From: an uncultured Akkermansia sp.
GTDB taxonomy: Bacteria > Verrucomicrobiota > Verrucomicrobiia > Verrucomicrobiales > Akkermansiaceae
Direction: 5' to 3'
Length of the DNA: 52,329 nucleotides
Assembly: GCA_944390825.1 (NCBI GenBank)
Contig: CALXRG010000017.1
Span: 1 to 52,329 of the forward strand
Both the position numbers and the translations under genes were made by a program. Below are positions 31,223-39,105 of this stretch, piece after piece (the stretch's first letter is position 1; every line of letters begins with the position of its first letter). The notes beneath the pieces were generated by a model. It was not told the origin of the DNA. It saw only the letters and a program-made list of their open reading frames with translations, and searched no databases.

Positions 31223-32704
31223 ATGTTAAGCGCTTTCGCCAACTCGATGAAGGTACCGGAGCTCCGGAGACGCATTCTTTTCACCCTGCTCATGATCGTC
31301 ATCGTACGACTGGGCGTGCACATCCCCCTGCCGGGCGTAGACGTGCAGGCCGTCTCTAGCTACCTGAGCACGGCCATGACCCAGGGTGACAGCCCGCTGG
31401 GAGCCCTCGGCTCCGTGCTGACCATCTTCTCCGGTGGCGGCCTCCAGCAGATGGGCATCTTCGCACTCGGCATCATGCCCTACATTTCCGCCTCCATTAT
31501 GACACAGCTCATGGGCGCGGTGCTGCCGAGTTGGCAGAAAATGCTGCGCGAAGAAGGCGGCCGCCAGAAGATGACCAAGTACACCCGCATCCTGGCCATC
31601 ATCATCGCCGTCGTCCAAGGCTACATGCTCACCACCACCCTGCGCAACCCCGAAGCCATCGGGCTGAGCGGCCTCGGTGACGTCGTGCTCCATCCGGGAG
31701 CCGTCTTCACCATCACCACCGTTTTCATCATCGTCACCGGCACCATGTTCCTCATGTGGATCGGTGACCAGATCACCGAGCGCGGCGTTGGCAACGGCGT
31801 GTCGCTCATCATCTCGGTGAACATCATCCATGCGCTTCCCGGCGCCTTCAGCGTCGCATGGAAGACCTGTGTCATGAACGGCCTGGAAGTCAACCCCCTC
31901 GGAGCACTTGGCATGGTCGCACTCATCCTCTTCATGGTGATCGTGGTGGCCCTCGTCGTCATCGTCAACCAGGCACAGCGCCGCATCCCCGTACAGTATG
32001 CCAAGCGAGTCGTCGGCAACGGCAAGATGACCCAGGGCGGCACCCAGTACCTGCCGCTGAAGTTGAACTACTCCGGCGTGATGCCCGTCATCTTCGCCAC
32101 CGCCATCCTGGCCCTGCCGAACTTCGTCCTTACCCAGCTCTTCTCCGTCGACAGCTCCGTCTACGGCATCGTCCAGATGCTTCTCTCCCCGAGTGACTTC
32201 TGGTACTACTTCATCTCCTCCGTCATGATCTTCTTCTTCTCCTACTTCTGGGTGGCCACCATGTTCCACCCGCAGCAGATCTCGGAAGATCTCAAGCGCA
32301 GCGGCGGCTACATCCCCGGCGTGCGTCCCGGCCCCCCCACGGCCCAGTACCTGGACACCACCATGACCCGCCTCACCTTTGCCGGCTCGCTCTTCCTGAC
32401 CCTCATCTACTTCCTGCCGAGCCTGCTGCACCTCTGGGGCGGCCTGGACTACATGGTCACCCAGTTCTTCGGCGGTACCTCGCTGCTGATTCTCGTCGGC
32501 GTGCTGCTTGACATGATGCGCCAGGTCGAAGCCACGCTGCTGCAGAAGAATTACGACGGCTTCATGAAGAAATCCAAACTGCGCGGCAAGTACTCCCACC
32601 TCCAGGGCACCGGCCGGGCGGCTGAGACAGGCGTAGGCTCCGTCATCCTCTGGATAGTCATCGCCCTCTTCGTGCTGGCTGCAGCCATCCTCATGGCTCA
32701 GTAA
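31223..32704 (+). CDS. secY: Protein translocase subunit SecY
   Basis: 493 residues, slightly longer than E. coli SecY (443), with ten membrane helices. SecY is the channel of the Sec translocon for secreted and inner-membrane proteins. Motifs: LRRRILFTLLMIVIVRLGVH (first helix), PYISASIMTQLMGAVLPSWQ, LMWIGDQITERGVGNGVSLI, NQAQRRIPVQYAKR, LPLKLNYSGVMPVIFATAIL and RSGGYIPGVRPG. The last two helices and the MRQVEATLLQKNYDGFMKKS tail are present. The start is ATG 31223 with a weak GGAAGAAG upstream. It is the last gene of the operon and is followed by a terminator; adk, map, infA and rpmJ do not follow. Confidence 0.97.
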   Translation: MLSAFANSMKVPELRRRILFTLLMIVIVRLGVHIPLPGVDVQAVSSYLSTAMTQGDSPLGALGSVLTIFSGGGLQQMGIFALGIMPYISASIMTQLMGAVLPSWQKMLREEGGRQKMTKYTRILAIIIAVVQGYMLTTTLRNPEAIGLSGLGDVVLHPGAVFTITTVFIIVTGTMFLMWIGDQITERGVGNGVSLIISVNIIHALPGAFSVAWKTCVMNGLEVNPLGALGMVALILFMVIVVALVVIVNQAQRRIPVQYAKRVVGNGKMTQGGTQYLPLKLNYSGVMPVIFATAILALPNFVLTQLFSVDSSVYGIVQMLLSPSDFWYYFISSVMIFFFSYFWVATMFHPQQISEDLKRSGGYIPGVRPGPPTAQYLDTTMTRLTFAGSLFLTLIYFLPSLLHLWGGLDYMVTQFFGGTSLLILVGVLLDMMRQVEATLLQKNYDGFMKKSKLRGKYSHLQGTGRAAETGVGSVILWIVIALFVLAAAILMAQ

Positions 32705-32740
32705 TCCGACGCGGCCTCACACCCGTTTCCCTGACTTTCA

Positions 32741-32769
32741 AAGCCGGGCATCCGAAAGGAGCCCGGCTT
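32741..32769 (+). terminator. Terminator after secY
   Basis: AAGCCGGGC and GCCCGGCTT pair around an 11-base loop, followed by CATCGCTTCCT. T run is weak. Confidence 0.6.
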
Positions 32770-32833
32770 CATCGCTTCCTCGCCGCGATAAGGAAAGCGC
32801 AGGAACAGAATGACTTTACAACGCTGAATACAG

Positions 32834-32862
32834 TTGACAAGGCAAGCCCGGTGCGGTAGAGT
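32834..32862 (+). promoter_or_regulatory. Promoter of purN
   Basis: -35 TTGACA at 32834-32839, 17-base spacer, -10 TAGAGT at 32857-32862, nine bases to the ATG. Confidence 0.75.
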
Positions 32863-32871
32863 GGCAGCGTT

Positions 32872-33450
32872 ATGAGTTTACGTCTTGCCGTGCTGGGTTC
32901 GGGATCCGGCAGTAATTGTCAGTCCATTTTCAATGCTATCGACGACGGACGTCTGGATGCCGAAGTCGTCCTGGTGCTTTCCGACCACGAAGATGCGTAC
33001 ATCCTCGAGCGTGCACGCCAGCGCGGTGTGCCCGCTGAGTACATGGACTGCGGCGGCTTCCGCAACAAGTTTCCGCTGGAGGTACAGGAGGCCGTAGCTG
33101 CCCGCCTGCAGGAACTCCAGGTCGATCTGGTGTGCCTGGCCGGCTTCATGCGCCTCGTGAAAGAGCCGCTGCTGAAAGCCTTCCCCCGCCGCATCCTCAA
33201 CATCCATCCCGCCCTGCTGCCGAACTTCCCCGGCGTCGAAGCGTGGAAGCAGGCACTCGACGCAGGTGCAAAGCAGACCGGCTGCACGGTGCACTACGTC
33301 GATGCCGGCATGGACACCGGCGAAATCCTGATGCAGGCCTACGTCCCCGTGCTGTCCGGTGACACGCCTGAGAGCCTGCACGCACGTATCCAGGTGCAGG
33401 AGCATATCCTTTACCCCGCGGCGATCCTCTCGGCCATCTCGAGGCTGTGA
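32872..33450 (+). CDS. purN: Phosphoribosylglycinamide formyltransferase (GAR transformylase)
   Basis: 192 residues, normal length. It transfers a formyl group from N10-formyl-tetrahydrofolate to GAR, the third step of purine synthesis. Motifs: VLGSGSGSNCQSIFNAI (phosphate loop, 7-23), CLAGFMRLVKEPLL (folate pocket), NIHPALLPNFPG with the catalytic Asn-x-His, and VHYVDAGMDTGEILMQ with the catalytic Asp. ATG 32872 is nine bases after the -10 box. No other pur gene is nearby. The AAA ATPase of the putative defence pair starts 65 bases downstream on the same strand. Confidence 0.97.
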   Translation: MSLRLAVLGSGSGSNCQSIFNAIDDGRLDAEVVLVLSDHEDAYILERARQRGVPAEYMDCGGFRNKFPLEVQEAVAARLQELQVDLVCLAGFMRLVKEPLLKAFPRRILNIHPALLPNFPGVEAWKQALDAGAKQTGCTVHYVDAGMDTGEILMQAYVPVLSGDTPESLHARIQVQEHILYPAAILSAISRL

Positions 33451-33515
33451 GGTGGAGTCTTTGACCATTGTTTGGCATTACTTATCGGGCACATGGAAGA
33501 AAAGACTATCGGATT

Positions 33516-34613
33516 ATGTCTTTGTTGACAAAAATTTCAATTCAGGGGTTCAGGTCGATTTGCTCTATGCAGGATTTCCCCCTGCACCGGCTTAATGTCG
33601 TTGTAGGGGGAAATGGATCCGGCAAGAGCAACTTCATTTCGGCCTTGCGGATGGTTAAAGGTCTGATTTCGGGTTATCTGAACACGGGCGTCGTTCCGTG
33701 GATGGGTGGAGTCAGCGACATGTTGTATAGGGGGCTGACTCATACGGATCAGATTCGGGTGGAAATGACTTGGTCGAGTCACGCTTCCTACTACGCAAAA
33801 CTTCAGGCAACGGCGTCCAATTCTTTCGTGTTGGCGGGTGAGGGATATGCCATGCTTGATTCTTGGAAGGAGTTGGGATTTAACAATCTGGGAGAGTCTA
33901 ATCTGAGCGCGAACGCTAAGAATGAAAACGAAACCGATGCTGTCTGTCGTGAGGTTTACAGCAACATCCGTTCGTGGAATTTCTACCATTTCTCCGACTC
34001 CGGAGTTACCTCGGGTATGAGGCGGGAGCAAATCATCGAGGACGAAGAACGCTTGAGAGTCGACGGCTCCAATATTGCCCCATTCCTGTATGGAATGAAA
34101 AGGAGGTTTCCGGATGCGTATAAAGAGGTGGTCAACACCGTGCGGGTTGCATTGCCCTTTTTCGATGATTTCCTGCTCAAACCGATCACAACGACTCAGC
34201 ATCCCAAGACAACGGTCAAACTATGCTGGACTCAAAAAGGCTCCGACTATCCGATGCAGCCGTATCACTTATCCGACGGAGCCATCCGGTTTATTTGCCT
34301 GGTGGCGGCTTTGTGTCAGCCCGAGTTGCCAAGTCTGATTGTCATCGATGAGCCTGAATTGGGTCTGCACCCTGGAGCGCTGGCCATTGTCGCTGAATTG
34401 ATGCATGTGGCAGCAACCAAAACGCAATTGATTGTGGCGACGCAATCACCGTCACTATTGAATTATTTCTCCCCGGAGGACATTATCGTGGCAAGTCAGC
34501 AGGGAGGAGAATCTGCCTTTCAGCGTTATGAGGCAAGCGTCCTGGATGCATGGCTGGCTCATTATTCCATGGGCGAGCTTTTTGAGAAGAACATCATCGA
34601 GGGGGGATGTTGA
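33516..34613 (+). CDS. AAA (AAA_21/OLD-type) ATPase, candidate phage-defence sensor
   Basis: 365 residues. An ABC/SMC-like ATPase: ISIQGFRSI at the N-terminus, Walker A GGNGSGKS (31-38), an insertion of about 200 residues, then the signature LSDGAIRFICL, Walker B SLIVIDEPE, D-loop LGLHP, and LIVATQSPSLL, in which the switch His is replaced by Gln. This is the OLD/RecF-like AAA_21 class used in many anti-phage systems. ATG 33516 (MSLLTKIS) fits the family start. It ends in TGA one base before the ATG of the DUF4276 gene, so the pair is tightly coupled. Base composition is clearly lower in GC than purN and der on either side, pointing to horizontal gain. Specific function is inferred from architecture, not known. 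Confidence 0.85.
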   Translation: MSLLTKISIQGFRSICSMQDFPLHRLNVVVGGNGSGKSNFISALRMVKGLISGYLNTGVVPWMGGVSDMLYRGLTHTDQIRVEMTWSSHASYYAKLQATASNSFVLAGEGYAMLDSWKELGFNNLGESNLSANAKNENETDAVCREVYSNIRSWNFYHFSDSGVTSGMRREQIIEDEERLRVDGSNIAPFLYGMKRRFPDAYKEVVNTVRVALPFFDDFLLKPITTTQHPKTTVKLCWTQKGSDYPMQPYHLSDGAIRFICLVAALCQPELPSLIVIDEPELGLHPGALAIVAELMHVAATKTQLIVATQSPSLLNYFSPEDIIVASQQGGESAFQRYEASVLDAWLAHYSMGELFEKNIIEGGC

Positions 34614-34614
34614 G

Positions 34615-35277
34615 ATGCCGGGGGAAGAACACGTGCTGGTTATCGTCGAGGGGCGGACAGAGATCCTCTTTGTCAAGGAGGTGCTGGCTCCCTACTGCGC
34701 CGCCAGGGGATTGTATCTTGTCCCGATGCAGGCGAGCAAACCCGGTAAGCCCGGCGGAGATGTCAGGTTCTCGCGCGTGAGGCTCGATGTGCAGACCGGC
34801 TTGAAGCAAGGCTGGCGGCATGTTTGTACCTTCGTGGATTACTACGGACTGTCAGAATGGCCGGGAATGGAGAACTTGCCTTCGAATGCAACCCCCAAAC
34901 AGATTTCGGATTCCCTTAATCAGGCGGCTATCGGCGAGCTGGACCGGGAACTGGACGGGCAGTTGCGTGTGCAGGGGCGGTATGTTCCATTCCTCGCGGT
35001 TCATGAGTTTGAGGCGCTTTTATTTAGTGACCCCGGAATCCTGGCTGAGGAGCTTGGCGTGGCGAGGGCGGAGATTGAGGCTGCGATGATGGGGTGTGCT
35101 TCTCCCGAGTACGTGAATAATAGCCGGGTGACGGCTCCTTCCAAGCGGCTCACTCGTTGGAAGCAAAATTACAAGAAAACAGTGACAGGCATTACAATTG
35201 CCAAGCGTATAGGAGTCGAAACGATGCGTGCCAAGTGCCCGTTATTTCATGAGTGGCTCTGCAAGCTGGGAGTGTAA
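34615..35277 (+). CDS. DUF4276 protein with a TOPRIM-like core, candidate effector
   Basis: 220 residues. The start HVLVIVEGRTEILFVKEVLA (about 6-25) is the Glu-Gly-x-x-Glu element of TOPRIM-like DUF4276 proteins. The middle has CTFVDYYGLSEWPG (an acidic strand end) and FLAVHEFEALLFSDPGILAE, the most conserved DUF4276 motif. The C-terminal half is helical and basic (PSKRLTRWKQNYKKTVTG). TOPRIM folds cut nucleic acid or bind metal ions through the conserved acids, all of which appear present. Paired with an AAA_21 ATPase, this is the architecture of OLD, Gabija and PARIS divided over two genes. ATG 34615 overlaps no other gene. A terminator shared with der follows. Confidence 0.82.
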   Translation: MPGEEHVLVIVEGRTEILFVKEVLAPYCAARGLYLVPMQASKPGKPGGDVRFSRVRLDVQTGLKQGWRHVCTFVDYYGLSEWPGMENLPSNATPKQISDSLNQAAIGELDRELDGQLRVQGRYVPFLAVHEFEALLFSDPGILAEELGVARAEIEAAMMGCASPEYVNNSRVTAPSKRLTRWKQNYKKTVTGITIAKRIGVETMRAKCPLFHEWLCKLGV

Positions 35278-35310
35278 AGGCCCCACCACTTGAGCGCGTC
35301 GTGGGGGCTT
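35278..35310. terminator. Terminator between the DUF4276 gene and der
   Basis: AGGCCCCAC and GTGGGGGCTT pair around a 14-base loop between two convergent genes. Limited T run (CTTGGTG). Confidence 0.55.
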
Positions 35311-35362
35311 GGTGTTGCCGGGGGGGGCTCAGGCAACGCTTCGTGTTCACGCGTTGTTGTGC

Positions 35363-36778
35363 TTACGCATTGCGGACGCGGGAGCGCGGGGAGAGGATGA
35401 TGGGGATGCCGGCGGCTTTGACGCGGGTGCGGATGGTGTTGCGCAGGTACTGGGCGTAGCTGTCGGTGAGCAGGCGCTTGTCGTTGACGAAGAGGACGTA
35501 GGTCGGTACCGGGATGGTGGTGTACTTTTCGTTGACGGCGGTGGTGGCGTAGTAGAGCTTGAGCCGTTTGTGCAGGACCCGGTGCTGGCCGGGCGGGTTC
35601 ATTTCCATGGCGCGTTGCAGCAGGCGGTTGAGTTCGCCGGTGCCGGGCATGTTCAGCGCGTCCTTGCGGACGCGGGCGATGGATTTGAAGATGGCGTCGA
35701 GTCCTTGCGCCTGCTTGGCGGAGATGATGGCAACGGGGGCGTAGTCCAGAAAGAAGAGGTTTTCTTTGATGTGTTCTTTGACGGCGTCTTTGCGGGCGCT
35801 TAGTGGGGCGTCAGGGCAGTAGAGGTCGAATTTGTTGACGATGATGATGCAGGGTTTTTTCTCTTGGGCGATGATGGAGCCGATGCGGCGATCCTGCTGG
35901 GTGACGCCGGCGGCCATGTCGATGACGAGCAGGCAGATGTCGCTGCGCCGGATGGCTTTTTCGCTGCGCATGGCGGAGAAGACTTCTACCGAGGTGTCGC
36001 GCTTGGAGCGTGGCCGCATGCCGGCTGTGTCGATGAGGGTGTAGGCTTGGCCGTCGCGGGTGTAGGGGATGTCGATGGCGTCGCGCGTGGTGCCGGCGAC
36101 GTCGGAGACGATGGTGCGCGTGTCCTGGAGGATGGCGTTGACGAGGGAGGATTTGCCGGCGTTGGGCTTCCCGACGATGGCGACGCGGATGGGGGAGTCG
36201 GCTTGGACTTCTACCTGGTCCGGTTCGTCTTCCGGGGTGTCGGTGGGGGCGGCTTCCGCTTGGCGCGGGGTGGCCCCCATGGCTTTGAGCTGGGTGTTGA
36301 GTTTGGTGGCGAGTTCGGGGAATCCCCGTCCGTGCGCGGCGGAGGTGAAGACGTAGTCGCTGAAGCCGAGCTCGGCGAATTCACCGAGGTTGAGCTCCTG
36401 TTTGTCGGTGTCGGCTTTGTTCAGGAGGAGCAGGACGGGAACTTGGCTTTTGTGCAGTTGGGCGGCGATGCTTTTGTCGATGGGGGTGAGGTGGTCCCGG
36501 CAGTCGCAGACGAAGAGGATGAGGTCGGCTGTGTTTAGTGCAATGTCGGCTTCGCGGGCGACCTGCGCGGCAAAGCCGTCGTCCAGGGTGGAGCCGATGC
36601 CGCCGGTGTCGACCACGGTGGCGTCGTAGTCGGTGATGCGTACGGGGGCGCTGAGGCGGTCGCGGGTGACGCCGGGTTGGTCGTGGACAATGGCGAGGCG
36701 CCGGCCGACCATGCGGTTGAAGATGGCGGATTTGCCGACGTTGGGCCGACCGACGATGGCGATGGTGGGGGTGCTCAT
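35363..36778 (-). CDS. der: Ribosome-assembly GTPase Der (EngA)
   Basis: 471 residues, normal length. It is an essential tandem-GTPase factor for 50S assembly. The first G domain has GRPNVGKS (G1), DTGGIG (G3) and NKAD (G4). A linker rich in acidic residues (PTDTPEDEPDQVEVQ) leads to the second domain with GKPNAGKSSLVNA, DTAGMRPRSK and NKFD. The KH-like C-terminal domain ends in RNTIRTRVKAAGIPIIL. The start is ATG 36778, 23 bases after the stop of the secreted protein upstream, and no promoter is visible between them. It is probably the last gene of a five-gene operon beginning at 41302. Confidence 0.97.
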   Translation of the reverse strand: MSTPTIAIVGRPNVGKSAIFNRMVGRRLAIVHDQPGVTRDRLSAPVRITDYDATVVDTGGIGSTLDDGFAAQVAREADIALNTADLILFVCDCRDHLTPIDKSIAAQLHKSQVPVLLLLNKADTDKQELNLGEFAELGFSDYVFTSAAHGRGFPELATKLNTQLKAMGATPRQAEAAPTDTPEDEPDQVEVQADSPIRVAIVGKPNAGKSSLVNAILQDTRTIVSDVAGTTRDAIDIPYTRDGQAYTLIDTAGMRPRSKRDTSVEVFSAMRSEKAIRRSDICLLVIDMAAGVTQQDRRIGSIIAQEKKPCIIIVNKFDLYCPDAPLSARKDAVKEHIKENLFFLDYAPVAIISAKQAQGLDAIFKSIARVRKDALNMPGTGELNRLLQRAMEMNPPGQHRVLHKRLKLYYATTAVNEKYTTIPVPTYVLFVNDKRLLTDSYAQYLRNTIRTRVKAAGIPIILSPRSRVRNA

Positions 36779-36801
36779 GCTGTCAGATGTGGTGCGTGAG
36801 G

Positions 36802-37647
36802 TTAGAAGGGGACATCGGAGGCGTTGTGGACGTCTTCCTGCTGCGGGGTGGGCTTGACGTAGGGCCTCAGTCCGACGGGGACGATTTTGCTGCCCGAGCG
36901 CATGAGGTCGACGGGGCCGCCGGAGCGTTGCAGCAGCTGGAGGGAGACGCGCTTGCCCTGGTTGTTCATGATGGAGTAGGTGAAGATTTCCGGGGAGGAT
37001 TGGCAGAGGACGTGCAGGTTTTGCGCGGAGTCAAGGTAGATGCGCGGTTCCATGAAGTGGAGGAACTTGCCCAGGTAGCAGGCTCCGATGGGGGTGCGGG
37101 AGTTGTAGCCGGCGACTTGCCCGAAGAGGCAGTTGCGGCCGTCGGCCTGCAGTTGCTTGACGTGGATTTGCAGGGGGCGTCCTTTGCTTTGGATGTTGAA
37201 GGTTTTGAGGGTGGAGCCGCTGCCCATGGTGAAGCGGGCCGGGCTGGAGGCAAAGGCTTCTTTGCCGCCGGGCATTTGGACGATGGCGACGACTCTGTAG
37301 CTGCCGTCGAGGTTGAAGTCGTAGCTGGCTTTCAGGTCGAGTTTGTAGCTTTGCTGCTGGCCGGGGCCGATGGTGAGGCGGGGAAACTTGGCCAGGGCTT
37401 TGGGGGAGATGGGGAAGGGGCTGGCGGAGCAGGTGACCCGGAAGCGCAGCCAGGGGTTGCCGGGGACGTTTTTGAAGTCGAGGGTCCGGTCGGTGTGGTT
37501 GATGATGGTGAAGGTGATGGGGACGTTTTCGCCGATGAGGAATTCTTTCCGATCGGTGCTCAGGCGTATTTCGAGTTGGGCGAGGGCTTGGTTGAGCAGG
37601 AGAAGGCAGCAGCTAAGCAGGACGAGGAGGTGTGTGATGTGTTTCAT
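36802..37647 (-). CDS. Secreted beta-sandwich protein of unknown function
   Basis: 281 residues. The signal peptide HITHLLVLLSCCLLLLNQAL ends at Ala-Leu-Ala-Gln (cleavage near residue 23-24). The mature N-terminus LEIRLSTDRKEFLIGENVPI continues as TFTIINHTDRTLDF, the pattern of a BsuPI/Ig-like domain of the type that begins 'predicted to need extra-cytoplasmic support'. A second strand-rich part follows from RPLQIHVKQLQADGRNCLFG, with two Cys that could form a disulfide in the periplasm. The tail is polar. It starts 45 bases after the pseudokinase gene and 23 bases before der, all on one strand. The domain naming is inference; no enzyme motif is seen. Confidence 0.75.
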   Translation of the reverse strand: MKHITHLLVLLSCCLLLLNQALAQLEIRLSTDRKEFLIGENVPITFTIINHTDRTLDFKNVPGNPWLRFRVTCSASPFPISPKALAKFPRLTIGPGQQQSYKLDLKASYDFNLDGSYRVVAIVQMPGGKEAFASSPARFTMGSGSTLKTFNIQSKGRPLQIHVKQLQADGRNCLFGQVAGYNSRTPIGACYLGKFLHFMEPRIYLDSAQNLHVLCQSSPEIFTYSIMNNQGKRVSLQLLQRSGGPVDLMRSGSKIVPVGLRPYVKPTPQQEDVHNASDVPF

Positions 37648-37692
37648 GTCGGGGGAAAAGAGGTGGTGGTGTTTTGGGGAGGTGAGGGTTAT

Positions 37693-39102
37693 TTATTTGC
37701 CTGGTGAGGGGGCGGACCCGGTGCGCATGAGGCGAAAGGTGCGGTCGGGTTTCCTGTGGCCGGGGTTGTATTCGGCCTGTGGAAGGTTTTCCCGGGTGCT
37801 GAGGACGACGGTGCAGTCTCCTACGACGGCATCGCCGTTGATGTGCGAGCCTGTCCATTCTTCCGCGGCGGGGGAGGGTGCGAGTTGGTTCGCTTGTTGC
37901 AGGAGGTTGGCGGGGGGAAGGTCGGCGCCGGCGTGGCGTGCGTAGGCGAGGGCATCCCAGTAGGAGACGCCGATTACCGGTGATTGCAGCGTGAGTTCGC
38001 GGCCGTTCCAGGTCCAGCCTTGCAGGGCGGATTGGTACATGTTGTCCCAGTCGTCGGGGGTGTGGTCGCGTGCGGATTCGGGGATGCCGGTGTCGAGCTG
38101 CTGCTTGTTTTCTGCGCTCATGCTCTGAAGGCGCGAGAGGAATTGCGCGTATTCGTTGATGGTGACGGGATGGCGCATGAGCAGCACGGTGTCTCCGTTT
38201 TGCCGGGCAAGGATGCCGGCGGGGGTTTGGGGGGAGAGTTCGGTGGGCTCATCCGTGACAAACAGTCGCCCCAGCTGGCTCATGATGGCGATGATGAGCA
38301 GGCAGGCCGCGGAGAGAAGCAGACTGCGGGTCATGCGCCGACGGTACCGGTTCTGCTTGCGCAGGTCGCTGTTCGCGTCGTGAAGTTTGACGTTTTCCCT
38401 GAGGTCGGCTGCCTGAGCGGTGGGGTTGAGCTGTTTCAGAATGGTTTTGGCGGTGTCGGCGATGACTTCCCAGCTGAGCAGTTGACCTTCGTAGCCCCGG
38501 TAGAGCCAGTCGAGCAGGGTGCAGAGGCGGGTGTGGCCGGGTACGCCTTCGGGGACGTAGGGCGAAAGCACGAGGGAGAGTTGCTGCATGCTGTTGATTT
38601 GCATGTCTGCTGTGTAGGCTTCGCCTTCGGTGACTGGGCTGAGGAAGTGGTTGCCTTTGAGGCGGGAGAGGTAGATGCTGTCGGCCGTGAGGGGGGTGAC
38701 GGCGAGGTTGGCTTGCTGGGCTCCGATGTAGAGCTCAGAGGCGTCTCGGATGATTTCGCAGAGCAGTTCGATGGTGGGCGGCTCGGTCGCGGCCCGGTCG
38801 GGCAGGGAGGAGCCCGGCGGCAGTTCCTGGGTGATGTACCAGATGCCGTCCGATACCATGGATTCCAGGACTTTCGCGGTGTGGGGAAGTGGGTTGGTGA
38901 CGCGCTGCCTGGCGGTGGCGACAAAGCGGGCGGCTTCTTCTTCCCCGGCGTCGGGGCGCAGGACTTCGATGATGACGCGGCGCTCAACGTGGGTTTGCTT
39001 GGCGAGGTAGAGTTCGCTGCGCTCTTGCACACCAAGGCGTTTGGTGAGATTGTAGACGCCGAGCTGAACCGGCAGTTCCGAGAAAATGGGCGGGGCATCC
39101 AT
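37693..39102 (-). CDS. Membrane pseudokinase with an extracytoplasmic FGE/SUMF1-like domain
   Basis: 469 residues. Residues 10-220 follow the Ser/Thr-kinase plan (LGVYNLTKRLGVQERSELYL, VIIEVLRP, DGIWYITQELPPGSSL, ADSIYLSRLKG), but the ATP-site Lys of strand 3 is Glu and neither the His-Arg-Asp nor the Asp-Phe-Gly motif exists, so it should be catalytically dead. A membrane helix follows (SLLLSAACLLIIAIMSQL, about 262-280). The C-terminal 170 residues resemble the formylglycine-generating-enzyme/SUMF1 fold: HPVTINEYAQFLSRLQ, PVIGVSYWDALAYARHAGAD, EEWTGS and RTFRLMRT. No catalytic Cys pair is visible there either. It may be a signalling or scaffold protein. It lies three bases after the preceding gene in the operon leading to der. 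Confidence 0.75.
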   Translation of the reverse strand: MDAPPIFSELPVQLGVYNLTKRLGVQERSELYLAKQTHVERRVIIEVLRPDAGEEEAARFVATARQRVTNPLPHTAKVLESMVSDGIWYITQELPPGSSLPDRAATEPPTIELLCEIIRDASELYIGAQQANLAVTPLTADSIYLSRLKGNHFLSPVTEGEAYTADMQINSMQQLSLVLSPYVPEGVPGHTRLCTLLDWLYRGYEGQLLSWEVIADTAKTILKQLNPTAQAADLRENVKLHDANSDLRKQNRYRRRMTRSLLLSAACLLIIAIMSQLGRLFVTDEPTELSPQTPAGILARQNGDTVLLMRHPVTINEYAQFLSRLQSMSAENKQQLDTGIPESARDHTPDDWDNMYQSALQGWTWNGRELTLQSPVIGVSYWDALAYARHAGADLPPANLLQQANQLAPSPAAEEWTGSHINGDAVVGDCTVVLSTRENLPQAEYNPGHRKPDRTFRLMRTGSAPSPGK

Positions 39103-39105
39103 GGG

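Noticed and set aside
31226..32599. Long open frame antisense to secY
   Set aside because: His/Asp/Glu/Gly-rich composition is the reverse-frame shadow of secY; no start signal.
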